Made by a program: the position numbers and the translations under genes. From assembly GCF_020400725.1 (NCBI RefSeq), contig NZ_JAINVG010000003.1:1-64000 (forward strand): a stretch of DNA of 64,000 bases, read 5' to 3'. Shown piece by piece: positions 16,578-25,203 of this stretch. The notes under the pieces are model-generated. The model was not told the origin of the DNA. It did no database searches and saw nothing but the letters and a program-made list of their open reading frames with translations. Within the stretch, counting starts at the first letter, position 1. Every line of letters starts with the position of its first letter. The stretch is from Streptomyces sp. NK15101 (GTDB lineage: Bacteria; Actinomycetota; Actinomycetes; Streptomycetales; Streptomycetaceae).

Positions 16578-17702
16578 TCAGTCCTTCTCCCAGCCCGAGT
16601 GGAGGCGGGACCTCACGTCGTCCGGGGGGAGGAACCTGGACCAGCGCTCGGGGAACTCGGACGGCATGTCCGGGTCGTCCTCGTCGACCTCCTCCGCCTC
16701 GGCGCGCACGCGGGCGACGAGCTCGGCGGCCTGGATGGCGCGGGCCCGTTCGTTGGCCTCGCGGGCGGCGGCGGTGGCGACGGAGGGCCAGACGCGGTCG
16801 ATGGCGGCGTTCACGGCGGCGCCGACGAGGACCGCGAAGGCCGAGATGCCGATCCAGAGGAGGACGGCGATGGGCGCGGCCAGGGAGCCGTAGATCGTCG
16901 GGCCCTCGACCTGGCTGGTCAGGTAGATGCGCAGCAGGAAGCTGCCGAGGACCCACATGCCGAGGGCGACGAGGGCGCCGGGGATGTCCTCGATCCACGG
17001 CGACCTGACGGGCACGGAGACGTGGTAGAGCGTGGTGAGGAAGGCGATGGAGAGCAGGATGACGGCCGGCCAGTAGAGGACGGCGACGACCTCGGTGCCC
17101 CAGGGGACGAGCTCGACGACCCGGTCGGGGCCCACGACGGCCAGCGGCAGCACGACGGCTCCGATGAGCAGCGCCACGATGTAGAGGAGCAGGGCGAGGA
17201 GCCGGGTCTTGACGATGCCCCGGTGCCCGTCGAGGCCGTACATGACGGTGATGGTGTCGATGAAGACGTTCACCGCGCGCGACCCGGACCAGAGGGCGAT
17301 GGCGAAGCCGAGGGAGATCAGATCGGGCCGTTTGCCCTGGGTGATGTCGTCGAGGAGGGGTTCGGCGATCTCGTGGACGCCCCGGTCGGAGAGGACCGTG
17401 CCGGCCGCGCGGAGGATGTTCTCCCGGATGCTGGCGACGGTGTCGGTGTTGGTCCAGTCGTCGGCGTAGCCGAGGACGGCGATCAGGCCGAGCAGCAGGG
17501 GCGGCAGCGACAGCAGGGTGAAGAACGCGGCCTCGGCGGCGAGGCCGAGGATCCGGTACTCGATGCACGAGTTGACGGTGTCCTTGAGGAGCAGCCAGGC
17601 CATCTTCCGCTTCGAGACGTTGCGGTAGAGGACACGCGCGCGGTGGAGCCTGCTCCAGGGGCGACGCTCGGGTCGATCGGGTGTTTCTCTTGCTGCCTGC
17701 AC
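16578..17702 (-). CDS. YihY/BrkB family membrane protein
   Basis: This 374-residue polytopic protein has about six hydrophobic segments between residues 50 and 310 (AAFFTLLSLPPLLLGLIAVLG; LLALLLYIVALLIGAVVLPL; YWPAVILLSIAFLTTLY; VALGMWVLGSFLLRIYLTS; PIAVLLWIGISAFAVLVGAA). The motif ALWSGSRAVN and the acidic C-terminal tail are typical of YihY proteins, of unknown transport or envelope role. The start is uncertain: the GTG at 17702 has a weak site and lies only 17 bp from the divergent aidB start. An internal ATG about 33 codons in (MAWLLLKDT) is the alternative. Confidence 0.9.
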   Translation of the reverse strand: MQAARETPDRPERRPWSRLHRARVLYRNVSKRKMAWLLLKDTVNSCIEYRILGLAAEAAFFTLLSLPPLLLGLIAVLGYADDWTNTDTVASIRENILRAAGTVLSDRGVHEIAEPLLDDITQGKRPDLISLGFAIALWSGSRAVNVFIDTITVMYGLDGHRGIVKTRLLALLLYIVALLIGAVVLPLAVVGPDRVVELVPWGTEVVAVLYWPAVILLSIAFLTTLYHVSVPVRSPWIEDIPGALVALGMWVLGSFLLRIYLTSQVEGPTIYGSLAAPIAVLLWIGISAFAVLVGAAVNAAIDRVWPSVATAAAREANERARAIQAAELVARVRAEAEEVDEDDPDMPSEFPERWSRFLPPDDVRSRLHSGWEKD

Positions 17703-17719
17703 CTGCTTACCGTATCGGC

Positions 17720-19420
17720 ATGGCAGCGAGCACCCACACCGTGACCAATCAGGCTCCGCCCCTGGTCGGATATGACGTCTTCACGAGCGACCGGGCGCTG
17801 GCGGAGGCCGTCGAGCGGCACCTCGCTCCGGACCTCCTGGCGGAGGCGCGCGACGACCTGAGCCTGCTGGGCCGGGCCACCGGTTCGGCGCAGGTGCGGG
17901 AGTGGGGTGAGCAGGCGAACGAGCACCCGCCCCGGCTGCGGACCCACGACCGGTACGGCCGGCGGGTCGACGAGGTCCTGTTCCATCCGGCCTGGCACCG
18001 GCTCCTCGGGAAGGCCGTGTCGGCGGGGCTCACGCACGCGTGGGGCCGTCCGGGTGGTCATGTGCGGCGGGCCGCCGGGTTCATGGTGGCGTCGCAGGCG
18101 GAGGCGGGGCACGGCTGCCCCGTGTCGATGACGCACGCGGCGGTGCCCGCGCTGCGCGCCGAGCCGGAGCTCGCGGCGGTCTGGGAACCGGCGGCGCTCT
18201 CGCACGTGTACGAGCGGGAGCTCCGTCCGGTCGCGGAGAAGCCGGGGGCGCTGCTCGGCATGGCGATGACGGAGAAGCAGGGCGGCAGCGACGTCCGGGC
18301 GAACACGACGGAGGCCCGGCCGCTGGCGGCCGACGGCGAGTACGTCCTGACGGGGCACAAGTGGTTCTGCTCGGCGCCGATGTCGGACGCCTTCCTGGTC
18401 CTCGCCCAGGCCCCGGCGGGGCTGACCTGTTTCCTGGTGCCGCGGGTGCTCGCGGACGGCTCGCGCAACGCCTTCGCGATCCAGCGGCTCAAGGACAAGC
18501 TGGGCAACCGGTCGAACGCCTCCGCCGAGGTGGAGTTCGACGGGACGACCTGGGCGCGCCGCGTCGGCGAGGAGGGGCGCGGGATCCGGACGATCATGGG
18601 CATGGTCGCGGCGACCCGGCTGGACTGCGTCCTCGGCTCGGCGGCGCTGATGCGGCAGGCGGTGGCGCAGGCCGTGCACCACGCCTCGTACCGCTCGGCC
18701 TTCGGCGGGCTGCTCGTCGAGAAGCCCCTGATGCGGAACGTGCTCGCCGATCTCGCCGTCGAGTCCGAGGCGGCGACGGTCCTCGGCATGCGGCTGGCGG
18801 CGGCCTACGACGCCACCGACAGCGACGGCGGCAGCGGCAGCGGCAGCGGCCGCCCTGCCGGCAGCGACGGCAGGAGCGACCCCGAACAGGAGCGGGCCTT
18901 CCTCCGCATCGCCGTACCGGCGGCGAAGTACTGGGTGACGAAGCGGTGTACGCCGGTGGTGGCGGAGGCGCTGGAGTGCCTGGGCGGCAACGGGTACGTG
19001 GAGGAGTCGGGGATGCCCCGGCTGCTGCGGGAGTCGCCGCTCAACTCGATCTGGGAGGGGTCGGGGAACGTGCAGGCGCTCGACGTGGTGCGGGCGCTGC
19101 GGACCGAGCCCGCCGCCCTCGACGCGCTGCTGCGGGAGGTGGGGGCGGCGCGGGGCGCCGACCACCGGCTCGACCGGGCCATCAGGGGGCTCCTCGTCGA
19201 ACTGGCGGACCTGGAGGGGATCGAGGCGCGGGCGCGGCGGCTCGCGGAGCGGCTGGCGCTGGTTCTCCAGGGCTCGCTGCTGGTGCGGTGGGCTCCGCCG
19301 GAGGTGGCGGACGCGTTCTGCGCGGCGCGGCTCGGCGGGGACGGCGGCGCGGCCTTCGGGACGCTCCCGCACACGCTGGACCTGCGGGCGGTGGTGGAAC
19401 GGGCGCGGGCCGCCGTGTGA
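17720..19420 (+). CDS. aidB: AidB-type acyl-CoA dehydrogenase
   Basis: This 566-residue flavoprotein matches Escherichia coli AidB along its length: start HTVTNQAPPLVGYDVF, FAD-binding MTEKQGGSDV, GHKWFCSAPMSD, RLKDKLGNRSNAS, and the catalytic-Glu segment NSIWEGSGN. AidB is part of the alkylation-damage response and binds DNA in E. coli. A Gly/Ser-rich insertion (about 373-393) is absent from AidB and probably forms a loop. No ribosome-binding site precedes the ATG at 17720, but TACCGT ends 6 nt before it, the pattern of a leaderless Streptomyces transcript. The Ada/AlkA-type gene lies 12 kb away in the same window. Confidence 0.93.
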   Translation: MAASTHTVTNQAPPLVGYDVFTSDRALAEAVERHLAPDLLAEARDDLSLLGRATGSAQVREWGEQANEHPPRLRTHDRYGRRVDEVLFHPAWHRLLGKAVSAGLTHAWGRPGGHVRRAAGFMVASQAEAGHGCPVSMTHAAVPALRAEPELAAVWEPAALSHVYERELRPVAEKPGALLGMAMTEKQGGSDVRANTTEARPLAADGEYVLTGHKWFCSAPMSDAFLVLAQAPAGLTCFLVPRVLADGSRNAFAIQRLKDKLGNRSNASAEVEFDGTTWARRVGEEGRGIRTIMGMVAATRLDCVLGSAALMRQAVAQAVHHASYRSAFGGLLVEKPLMRNVLADLAVESEAATVLGMRLAAAYDATDSDGGSGSGSGRPAGSDGRSDPEQERAFLRIAVPAAKYWVTKRCTPVVAEALECLGGNGYVEESGMPRLLRESPLNSIWEGSGNVQALDVVRALRTEPAALDALLREVGAARGADHRLDRAIRGLLVELADLEGIEARARRLAERLALVLQGSLLVRWAPPEVADAFCAARLGGDGGAAFGTLPHTLDLRAVVERARAAV

Positions 19421-19519
19421 ACCGTCACGGCGTGAGCGGTCGAGCGCTGTACCGCGCGTGCGAGGGGTGGACCTGAGGGGGTGCCGGGCCGGTCAGGTCG
19501 GCACGCGCGGAAAAAGCGG

Positions 19520-19549
19520 GGGTGGTGCTGCGCCGACACGGCACCACCC
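19520..19549 (+). terminator. Hairpin terminator after aidB
   Basis: GGGTGGTGC (19520-19528) pairs perfectly with GCACCACCC (19541-19549); the outer GCGG/CCGC can extend the stem. It lies 100 bp after the aidB stop. There is no U tract, as is usual in Streptomyces. The rest of the 19421-19725 gap holds the TTGCA repeats and the leader of the next gene. Confidence 0.6.
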
Positions 19550-19593
19550 GCCGCTGTCCCCAGCCTCGCCCAAAGGGCCGGTCGGTCGCCAGA

Positions 19594-19609
19594 GTTGCAA
19601 AGGGTTGCA
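19594..19609 (+). promoter_or_regulatory. GTTGCA direct repeat upstream of GAF regulator
   Basis: GTTGCA occurs at 19594-19599 and 19604-19609, a 10-bp period, about 120 bp before the regulator start, in a locally AT-richer stretch. It may be a binding site or part of the promoter. No stronger promoter is evident in this gap. Confidence 0.3.
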
Positions 19610-19725
19610 GGATTACCCGAACCGGGCCTCGCCGGACGCTCCCGGACGGCACGATGGGCACCGACACTCCGGACATCTGCCCCGTGCAGAACCGATACAG
19701 CACCCCGGGTGGCTGGGAGAGACCG

Positions 19726-21018
19726 ATGAAGAACACGCAGCTCGACATGAAGCGGCTCGCCGCCATGGACGCAGCCCAGGCCAGCCGGCTGCTGCACCGA
19801 GTGCGCGAGGAGACCCTGGCCGGCCGGCGGCCGCCGATCGCGCCCCGGCCGGTGATCGACGCCTCCTGGCAGCGGATGGCCCGGCTCGGCCTCGACCCGG
19901 ACCAGAGCACCAGCACCGTGCTGCTCCGGCGGGACGAGCTGGAGGAGCGGCGCAGGACCACGCTCCTCTCCGAGGTGATGCAGACGCTGAGCGGCGGCAT
20001 CGCCGGCATCGCCGACGCCTCCCTCCAGATCATGGTGGTCACCGACGAGCACGGCCGGGTGCTGTGGCGCCAGGGGAACCTCGCCGTGCTGCGGCAGGCG
20101 AACGGCATCTGCCTGGAGGAGGGCGCGGCCTGGGCCGAGCACGCCACCGGGACGAACGCGGTGGGCACGGCGCTCGCCCTGGGCCGTGCGGTGCAGGTGC
20201 ACTCCGCCGAGCACTACGTGCAGTCGCTGCACAACTGGACCTGTGCCGCCGCGCCCGTGCACGACCCGCGCGACCAGCGGCTGCTGGGGATCCTGGACGT
20301 GTCCGGTCCCGCGTCCAGCTTCCATCCGGCGATGCTGGCCCTGGTCGGCTCGGTGGCGCAGCTCGCCGAGGCCGAGATGCGGGAGCGGCACCACCGGTCC
20401 ATCGAGCGGCTGCGGGCGGTGGCGGCGCCGATCCTGTGCCGGGTGGGCGGCCGGGCGGTCGCGGTGGACGACCACGGCTGGACGGCCGCGGTGACCGGCC
20501 TCGCGCCGATGGAGCGGATCCCGCTGCCGAAGTCGTTCCGGGCCGGCCGGGTCTGGCTGCCCTCGCTCGGCGTGTGCGCGGTGGAGCCGCTGCCGGGCGG
20601 CTGGCTGCTGCGGGTCGAGGAGGAGGCCTTGCCCGAGGAGCCGGGCGCGGGGGCGGCGAGCCGGGTCGTCCTGGACCTGAGCCGGCCGCGCCGCTGGACG
20701 GTGTCCGTGTCCGGGGTGGCGGGCAGCTGGCAGCAGGAGCTCAGTCCCCGGCACGCGGAGCTTCTCTATGTACTGGCGCTGCACCGCGACGGCCGGACGG
20801 CGGCGGAGCTGGCGGACGACGTGTTCGGGGACCGTACGCGGACGGTGACCGTACGGGCGGAGATGTCCCGGGTGCGGCGGAACCTGGCGGGGGTCCTGGC
20901 ACACCGCCCGTACCGCTTCCGGGAGGAGGTCGCGGTGGAGGTACTGCGCCCGGAGCGCCCGGAAGACCTGCTCCCCCACTCGACGGCCCCCGCCGTCCGC
21001 GCCGCGGACCCCGCCTGA
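19726..21018 (+). CDS. GAF-domain transcriptional regulator
   Basis: The product has 430 residues. A GAF sensor domain (about 70-210) carries the stretch LQIMVVTDEHGRVLWRQGN and EHATGTNAVGTALA, as in the N-terminal part of AcoR-like activators. The C-terminal third (about 340-410) has an HTH-like segment (HAELLYVLALHRDGRTAAELADDVFG) instead of a sigma54 AAA+ domain. Streptomyces has many such proteins; ligands are mostly unknown. The ATG at 19726 has GGGAGAG just before it; the in-frame upstream ATG near 19652 has none. It is monocistronic as far as seen. Confidence 0.87.
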   Translation: MKNTQLDMKRLAAMDAAQASRLLHRVREETLAGRRPPIAPRPVIDASWQRMARLGLDPDQSTSTVLLRRDELEERRRTTLLSEVMQTLSGGIAGIADASLQIMVVTDEHGRVLWRQGNLAVLRQANGICLEEGAAWAEHATGTNAVGTALALGRAVQVHSAEHYVQSLHNWTCAAAPVHDPRDQRLLGILDVSGPASSFHPAMLALVGSVAQLAEAEMRERHHRSIERLRAVAAPILCRVGGRAVAVDDHGWTAAVTGLAPMERIPLPKSFRAGRVWLPSLGVCAVEPLPGGWLLRVEEEALPEEPGAGAASRVVLDLSRPRRWTVSVSGVAGSWQQELSPRHAELLYVLALHRDGRTAAELADDVFGDRTRTVTVRAEMSRVRRNLAGVLAHRPYRFREEVAVEVLRPERPEDLLPHSTAPAVRAADPA

Positions 21019-21093
21019 CCGGCGGGCCGGGCGGGGCTCTGCGGACACGCTTCGGGAAGCGCGCTTCAGGAGACGTGCCTCGGGAAGCGCGCT

Positions 21094-22209
21094 TCAGGAG
21101 GCGAGCTTCTGGAAGAGGGCGTCGATCTCGGCCTGGTCCGCGACCAGCGGCAGGGTGTCGAAGTACAGCTCCCACTCCCCGCCGGGGCCGAAGCGCTCCA
21201 CGATCCCGAAGGGGATGCCGGTGCGGGTCTCGGCGCCGTCGTGCACGGAGACGGTCCCGTGCCACTCCACGTAGGCGGTGGTCTCGCCGACGGCGACCTG
21301 GCCCGCCTTGAGGCGGAGGTCGGCGGTGGCGAAGAGGCGTTCCAGGTAGGCGCGCTTGCCGGCCTCGGAGACGAGCGGGGCGGCGAGTCCGGGTCCGCCG
21401 AGCCGCGCGCCCCGGGTGCGGGCGAGGAGGGCGTCGGCGTCCTCGGCGTTCCAGGCGGCGAGACGCTCCGTGACCTCTCCGGCCCGGGCCCGGAAGCCGG
21501 GCCGGGGCTGCTCGCCGTCCTGGATCCGCTCGCCGTTTCGGATCCGCTCACCGCCCTGGATCCGCTCGCCGTCCCGGGGCGATCCCGCGTCCGTGACGCC
21601 CTCGAAGAGGGGGGCGGGCGCCGCCCCGGGCAGGGTGTCCCGGAAGAGGACGGCCCGGTCGTAGTAGCGGCGGGCCTGGAGCGTGCGCCCCTCGTCGCCG
21701 AGGACGTTCCGCGCGATCTGCGGATAGGCGACGGTGTGGCCCTTGAGGGTGACCTCGTTCCACTGCCCGAACATCACGGTGCTGCCGTCGGCGACCACGT
21801 CCGTGCCCCGGTAGGCGAGGTCGGGTGCGAGGCGCAGGGAGCCGTTGATGGAGGTGCCGATCGTGGTGCGGCCGCGCTGCGGGGCGCTCCCGGCCTCCCA
21901 GAGGGTGGCCTCGGGGTCGAAGATGTCGAGGTAGGCGCCGACCCGGGGGTGGGCGAGGTCGCCGGGCGCGGGCGGCGTGCCGGTCGGCATCTCGCCGAAG
22001 GTGATCTGCCTCTCCAGGAAGGCGCAGGCGTTGGGGGTGACGCGGCCTTCGAGCCGCTCGACCTTCTCCCGCGCCGCCGGGCAGTCGTCCCGTGCCGCCG
22101 TGGCCGCCCCGCCCGGCAGCGCCTCAGCCGTCGTCACGGTGACCGCCGCTCCCGCGACGAGTGCCGTCGCCATCGCGATGCCCGCCAGACCACGCCGACC
22201 CGTACCCAT
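21094..22209 (-). CDS. Secreted NTF2/SnoaL-like protein with internal short repeats
   Basis: The product has 371 residues with a signal peptide (about 1-33, LAGIAMATALVAGAAVTVTTAEA). Two NTF2-like units seem present: about 90-200 (VGAYLDIFDPEATLWEAGS) and about 245-365 (ERLAAWNAEDADALLARTRG, then YVEWHGTVSVHDG). Between them is a linker of four near-identical GERI(Q/R)xG units encoded by an 18-nt tandem repeat (about 21515-21585). NTF2-like folds serve as ligand pockets or isomerases, so no reaction can be named. The ATG at 22209 is preceded by AGGGG at 6 nt; the ATG at 22223 is out of frame. Confidence 0.8.
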   Translation of the reverse strand: MGTGRRGLAGIAMATALVAGAAVTVTTAEALPGGAATAARDDCPAAREKVERLEGRVTPNACAFLERQITFGEMPTGTPPAPGDLAHPRVGAYLDIFDPEATLWEAGSAPQRGRTTIGTSINGSLRLAPDLAYRGTDVVADGSTVMFGQWNEVTLKGHTVAYPQIARNVLGDEGRTLQARRYYDRAVLFRDTLPGAAPAPLFEGVTDAGSPRDGERIQGGERIRNGERIQDGEQPRPGFRARAGEVTERLAAWNAEDADALLARTRGARLGGPGLAAPLVSEAGKRAYLERLFATADLRLKAGQVAVGETTAYVEWHGTVSVHDGAETRTGIPFGIVERFGPGGEWELYFDTLPLVADQAEIDALFQKLAS

Positions 22210-22465
22210 GTCGTACCCCTCATGTCGTCGATCACCGGGTGCGGCCGTGTGCCGTCCCGGTGCGCTCACCCTGCCGGGAGGGCGGTGCGGGGGTCGATTA
22301 CCTCTGAGGTCATGCCGGGGCCGCGCCGAGGTCACGCCGGAGTCGTGCGCCTCGGCGTTCGGGCGCCGGAACGCGGGACGAACCCGCATGTCCGTATGGC
22401 GGACAGCCTGTCCGCCGATACCGAACAGAGTGGGAATCCGGCACTCCGCATGATGCGATGAGCCC

Positions 22466-23035
22466 ATGAGCATCACTCTCACCACCTGGTCCCTCGAGCA
22501 GACCTCCCCGTCCGACCTCCGTCCCGCCACCCCGCCGGAGGGCGAGGACGTGGCGATCCGGCGCGCCGAGGTGCCCTCGGTGGAGTTCAGCCGCTTCCTC
22601 TACACGGCGGTCGGCGGTGACATCCACTGGACCGACCGGCTGTCGCTGACGTACAAGCAGTGGCAGGAGATCGTGGAGAAGCCGGGCGCCGAGATCTGGG
22701 TGGCGTACGACAGGGGGACGCCGGCCGGGTACGTGGAGCTCGACCCCCAGGACGACGGCGTGGTGGAGATCATCTACTTCGGCCTGATACCGGCCTTCCG
22801 GGGCCGCCGGATCGGCGGCCACCTGCTCTCCTACGGGGTGGCGCGCGCCTGGGACCTGGCCGAGCGCTGGCCGGAGCGGGAGGCCACGAAGCGGGTGTGG
22901 CTGCACACCTGCTCGCTCGACGGCCCGCACGCCATGGCCAACTACGAGCGGCGCGGCTTCCGTCTCTTCGACACCAAGGTCGAGGAGGTCGAGGAGTCGG
23001 AGACCCCCGGCCCCTGGCCGGGGGCTCACGCCTGA
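22466..23035 (+). CDS. GNAT family N-acetyltransferase
   Basis: The product has 189 residues. The acetyl-CoA pyrophosphate loop RGRRIGGHLL follows the strand VVEIIYFGLIPAF (about 94-120), and the C-terminal ANYERRGFRLFDTK is the usual GNAT ending. Substrate unknown. It starts with ATG 22466 in the short gap divergent from the secreted NTF2-like gene. A clear hairpin terminator follows 36 bp after the stop. Confidence 0.9.
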   Translation: MSITLTTWSLEQTSPSDLRPATPPEGEDVAIRRAEVPSVEFSRFLYTAVGGDIHWTDRLSLTYKQWQEIVEKPGAEIWVAYDRGTPAGYVELDPQDDGVVEIIYFGLIPAFRGRRIGGHLLSYGVARAWDLAERWPEREATKRVWLHTCSLDGPHAMANYERRGFRLFDTKVEEVEESETPGPWPGAHA

Positions 23036-23070
23036 GCCGTACGACCCGGCCGTACGCACCGAGCCGCGGA

Positions 23071-23092
23071 AGGGGCCCTGAACAGGGCCCCT
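23071..23092 (+). terminator. Hairpin terminator after GNAT gene
   Basis: AGGGGCCC (23071-23078) pairs with GGGCCCCT (23085-23092), with a TGAACA loop and a following TTT. It separates the GNAT gene from the sulfur cluster. Confidence 0.75.
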
Positions 23093-23114
23093 TTCACGTG
23101 ACCTGGAGCACACT

Positions 23115-23131
23115 GTCTCACTCAGCGAGAC
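23115..23131 (+). promoter_or_regulatory. 17-bp palindrome in the sulfur-operon promoter region
   Basis: GTCTCACTCAGCGAGAC is an imperfect palindrome (14 of 17 positions symmetric), 63 bp before the leader peptide. A tandem ATGCTGGAC (23144-23152, 23154-23162) follows. IclR-type NdgR is known to activate cysteine genes in Streptomyces; that it binds here is only a guess. Confidence 0.45.
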
Positions 23132-23193
23132 GACTATGTCCGAATGCTGGACGATGCTGGACTGGGTCCAAAGTCCCGTGACACGCTTCCGTC

Positions 23194-23277
23194 ATGCCTG
23201 GAACTGGAATTGCCTTGGTGAGTCGGCGGCACGTCGACCTCGGCCGCATGTCCAGCGCCATTTGTCCGGCGCGCTGA
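23194..23277 (+). CDS. Cysteine-type leader peptide upstream of sirA
   Basis: A 27-codon ORF begins MPGTGIALVSRRHVDLGR and ends with an Ile-Cys-Pro run just before the stop. The RRHVDLxR core and Cys near the C-terminus are the hallmark of the actinobacterial putative leader peptides found before sulfur and cysteine genes. Ribosome stalling at the Cys codon when cysteine is short would change folding of the downstream stem-loop at 23349-23380. No strong ribosome-binding site precedes the ATG. Confidence 0.85.
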   Translation: MPGTGIALVSRRHVDLGRMSSAICPAR

Positions 23278-23348
23278 GAGAACCAGCACCGCCGCGATCT
23301 CCTTACCGCCCGACTCTGCCCCACCCTGCTGCGCACTGACGCGCCACC

Positions 23349-23380
23349 CTCTGACCTGAGCGCGAGTGTGCAGGTCAGAG
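23349..23380 (+). promoter_or_regulatory. Stem-loop between leader peptide and sirA
   Basis: CTCTGACCTG (23349-23358) pairs perfectly over 10 bp with CAGGTCAGAG (23371-23380), loop 12 nt, 33 nt before the sirA ATG. It is well placed to act as an attenuator or as an access switch for the sirA ribosome-binding site under leader-peptide control. Confidence 0.65.
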
Positions 23381-23413
23381 CCGCCCTCTCGCAGTCCCGA
23401 AGGACAAGACGCC

Positions 23414-25111
23414 ATGGCCGCCACCCCGGAAAACCCCACTCCCGCCGCCGCCCGCCGCAAGGCCGGGCGCCACCGTGGCGAGGGTCAGTGGGCCGTGGGG
23501 CACTTCACCCCCCTGAACGGCAATGAGCAGTTCAAGAAGGACGACGACGGTCTCAACGTGCGGACACGTATTGAGACGGTCTATTCGAAGCGCGGCTTCG
23601 ACTCCATCGACCCCAACGACCTGCGCGGACGCATGCGCTGGTGGGGCCTCTACACCCAGCGCAAGCAGGGTCTGGACGGCACCAAGACGGGCGTGCTGGA
23701 GCCGGAGGAGCTGGACGACGAGTACTTCATGCTCCGGGTCCGCATCGACGGCGGCCGGCTGACCACCGAACAGCTCCGGGTGATCGGTGAGATCTCCGAG
23801 GAGTTCGCCCGCGGGACCGCCGACATCACGGACCGGCAGAACGTCCAGTACCACTGGATCCGCATCGAGGACGTCCCCGAGATCTGGAACCGCCTGGAGG
23901 CGGTCGGCCTGTCGACCACCGAGGCCTGCGGCGACACCCCGCGCGTGATCCTCGGCTCCCCCGTGGCCGGCATCGCCGCCGACGAGATCATCGACGGCAC
24001 CCCCGCCATCGACGAGATCCAGCGCCGGATCGTCGGCAACAAGGACTTCTCCAACCTGCCCCGCAAGTTCAAGTCCGCGGTCTCCGGCTCGCCGCTCCTC
24101 GACGTGGCGCACGAGATCAACGACATCGCCTTCGTCGGCGTGGAGCACCCCGAGCACGGCCCCGGCTTCGACGTCTGGGTCGGCGGCGGTCTCTCCACCA
24201 ACCCGAAGCTCGGCGTCCGCCTCGGCACCTGGGTCTCCCTCGACGAGGTCCCGGACGTCTACGAGGGCGTCATCTCGATCTTCCGCGACTACGGCTACCG
24301 CCGGCTGCGCAACCGCGCCCGCCTGAAGTTCCTCGTCGCCGACTGGGGCCCGGAGAAGTTCCGCCAGGTCCTGGAGGACGAGTACCTGAAGCGCAAGCTG
24401 ACGGACGGCCCCGCCCCCGCGGAGCCCGCCGGCCGCTGGCGCGACCACGTGGGCGTCCACAAGCAGAAGGACGGCCGCTTCTACGTCGGCTTCGCGCCCC
24501 GTGTCGGCCGCGTCGACGGCGCCACCCTGACGAAGATCGCCGCGATCGCCGAGGAGCACGGCTCCGGCCGCGTCCGCACCACCGCCGAGCAGAAGATGCT
24601 CGTCCTCGACATCGAGGAGGCGCAGGTCGAGTCCCTCGTCTCCGCCCTGGAGGCGCTGGACCTGCGGGTCACCCCCTCGCCGTTCCGACGCGGCACGATG
24701 GCCTGCACCGGCATCGAGTTCTGCAAGCTCGCGATCGTCGAGACGAAGGGCCGCGGCTCCTCGCTCATCGACGAACTGGAGCGCCGGATCCCGGAGTTCG
24801 ACGAGCCGCTGACGATCAACATCAACGGCTGCCCGAACGCCTGCGCCCGCATCCAGGTCGCGGACATCGGCCTCAAGGGTCAGCTGGTCCTGGACGACGA
24901 GGGCAACCGCGTCGAGGGCTACCAGGTGCACCTGGGCGGCGCGCTCGGCCTGGAGGCCGGCTTCGGCCGCAAGGTCCGCGGCCTCAAGGTCACGGCGGCC
25001 GAGCTCCCGGACTACGTGGAGCGGGTCCTCAAGCGCTTCCAGGCGGAGCGCGAGACCGGCGAGCGCTTCGCGACCTGGGCGGCCCGCGCGTCGGAGGAGG
25101 CCCTGTCGTGA
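23414..25111 (+). CDS. sirA: Ferredoxin-dependent assimilatory sulfite (nitrite/sulfite) reductase
   Basis: This 565-residue enzyme makes the six-electron reduction of sulfite to sulfide in cysteine synthesis. The four cluster/siroheme ligands are Cys431, Cys437, Cys473 and Cys477 (ACTGIEFCK, NGCPNACAR). Tyr80 and Cys172 match in spacing the Tyr-Cys crosslink pair of the Mycobacterium tuberculosis homologue (Tyr69-Cys161). The chelatase gene at the other end of the cluster would supply its siroheme. The ATG at 23414 has AAGGA before it. The stop overlaps the next start (GTGA). Expression is probably governed by the leader peptide and stem-loop upstream. Confidence 0.95.
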   Translation: MAATPENPTPAAARRKAGRHRGEGQWAVGHFTPLNGNEQFKKDDDGLNVRTRIETVYSKRGFDSIDPNDLRGRMRWWGLYTQRKQGLDGTKTGVLEPEELDDEYFMLRVRIDGGRLTTEQLRVIGEISEEFARGTADITDRQNVQYHWIRIEDVPEIWNRLEAVGLSTTEACGDTPRVILGSPVAGIAADEIIDGTPAIDEIQRRIVGNKDFSNLPRKFKSAVSGSPLLDVAHEINDIAFVGVEHPEHGPGFDVWVGGGLSTNPKLGVRLGTWVSLDEVPDVYEGVISIFRDYGYRRLRNRARLKFLVADWGPEKFRQVLEDEYLKRKLTDGPAPAEPAGRWRDHVGVHKQKDGRFYVGFAPRVGRVDGATLTKIAAIAEEHGSGRVRTTAEQKMLVLDIEEAQVESLVSALEALDLRVTPSPFRRGTMACTGIEFCKLAIVETKGRGSSLIDELERRIPEFDEPLTININGCPNACARIQVADIGLKGQLVLDDEGNRVEGYQVHLGGALGLEAGFGRKVRGLKVTAAELPDYVERVLKRFQAERETGERFATWAARASEEALS

Positions 25112-25203
25112 GCGACGCGCACGCGGCCGCCGGGCCGCAGCCGACGACGAAGGCCGCACCTCTGCGCCGCGTGGGCGGAGAAGCGAACAAGGAGGCACCG
25201 TGA
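25108..25203 (+). CDS. 31-residue ORF in the sir-cysH junction
   Basis: The GTG at 25108 overlaps the sirA stop (GTGA), and the frame runs 31 codons (starting MSDAHAAAGPQPTTK, rich in Ala, Pro and basic residues) to a stop that overlaps the next GTG in the same way. No domain is visible. It may be a translational-coupling bridge between sirA and the zinc-ribbon protein rather than a functional peptide. Confidence 0.45.
   Translation: MSDAHAAAGPQPTTKAAPLRRVGGEANKEAP

Noticed and set aside
21510..21590. Possible CRISPR-like repeats
   Set aside because: The 18-nt units are contiguous, without spacers, and in frame inside a coding sequence.
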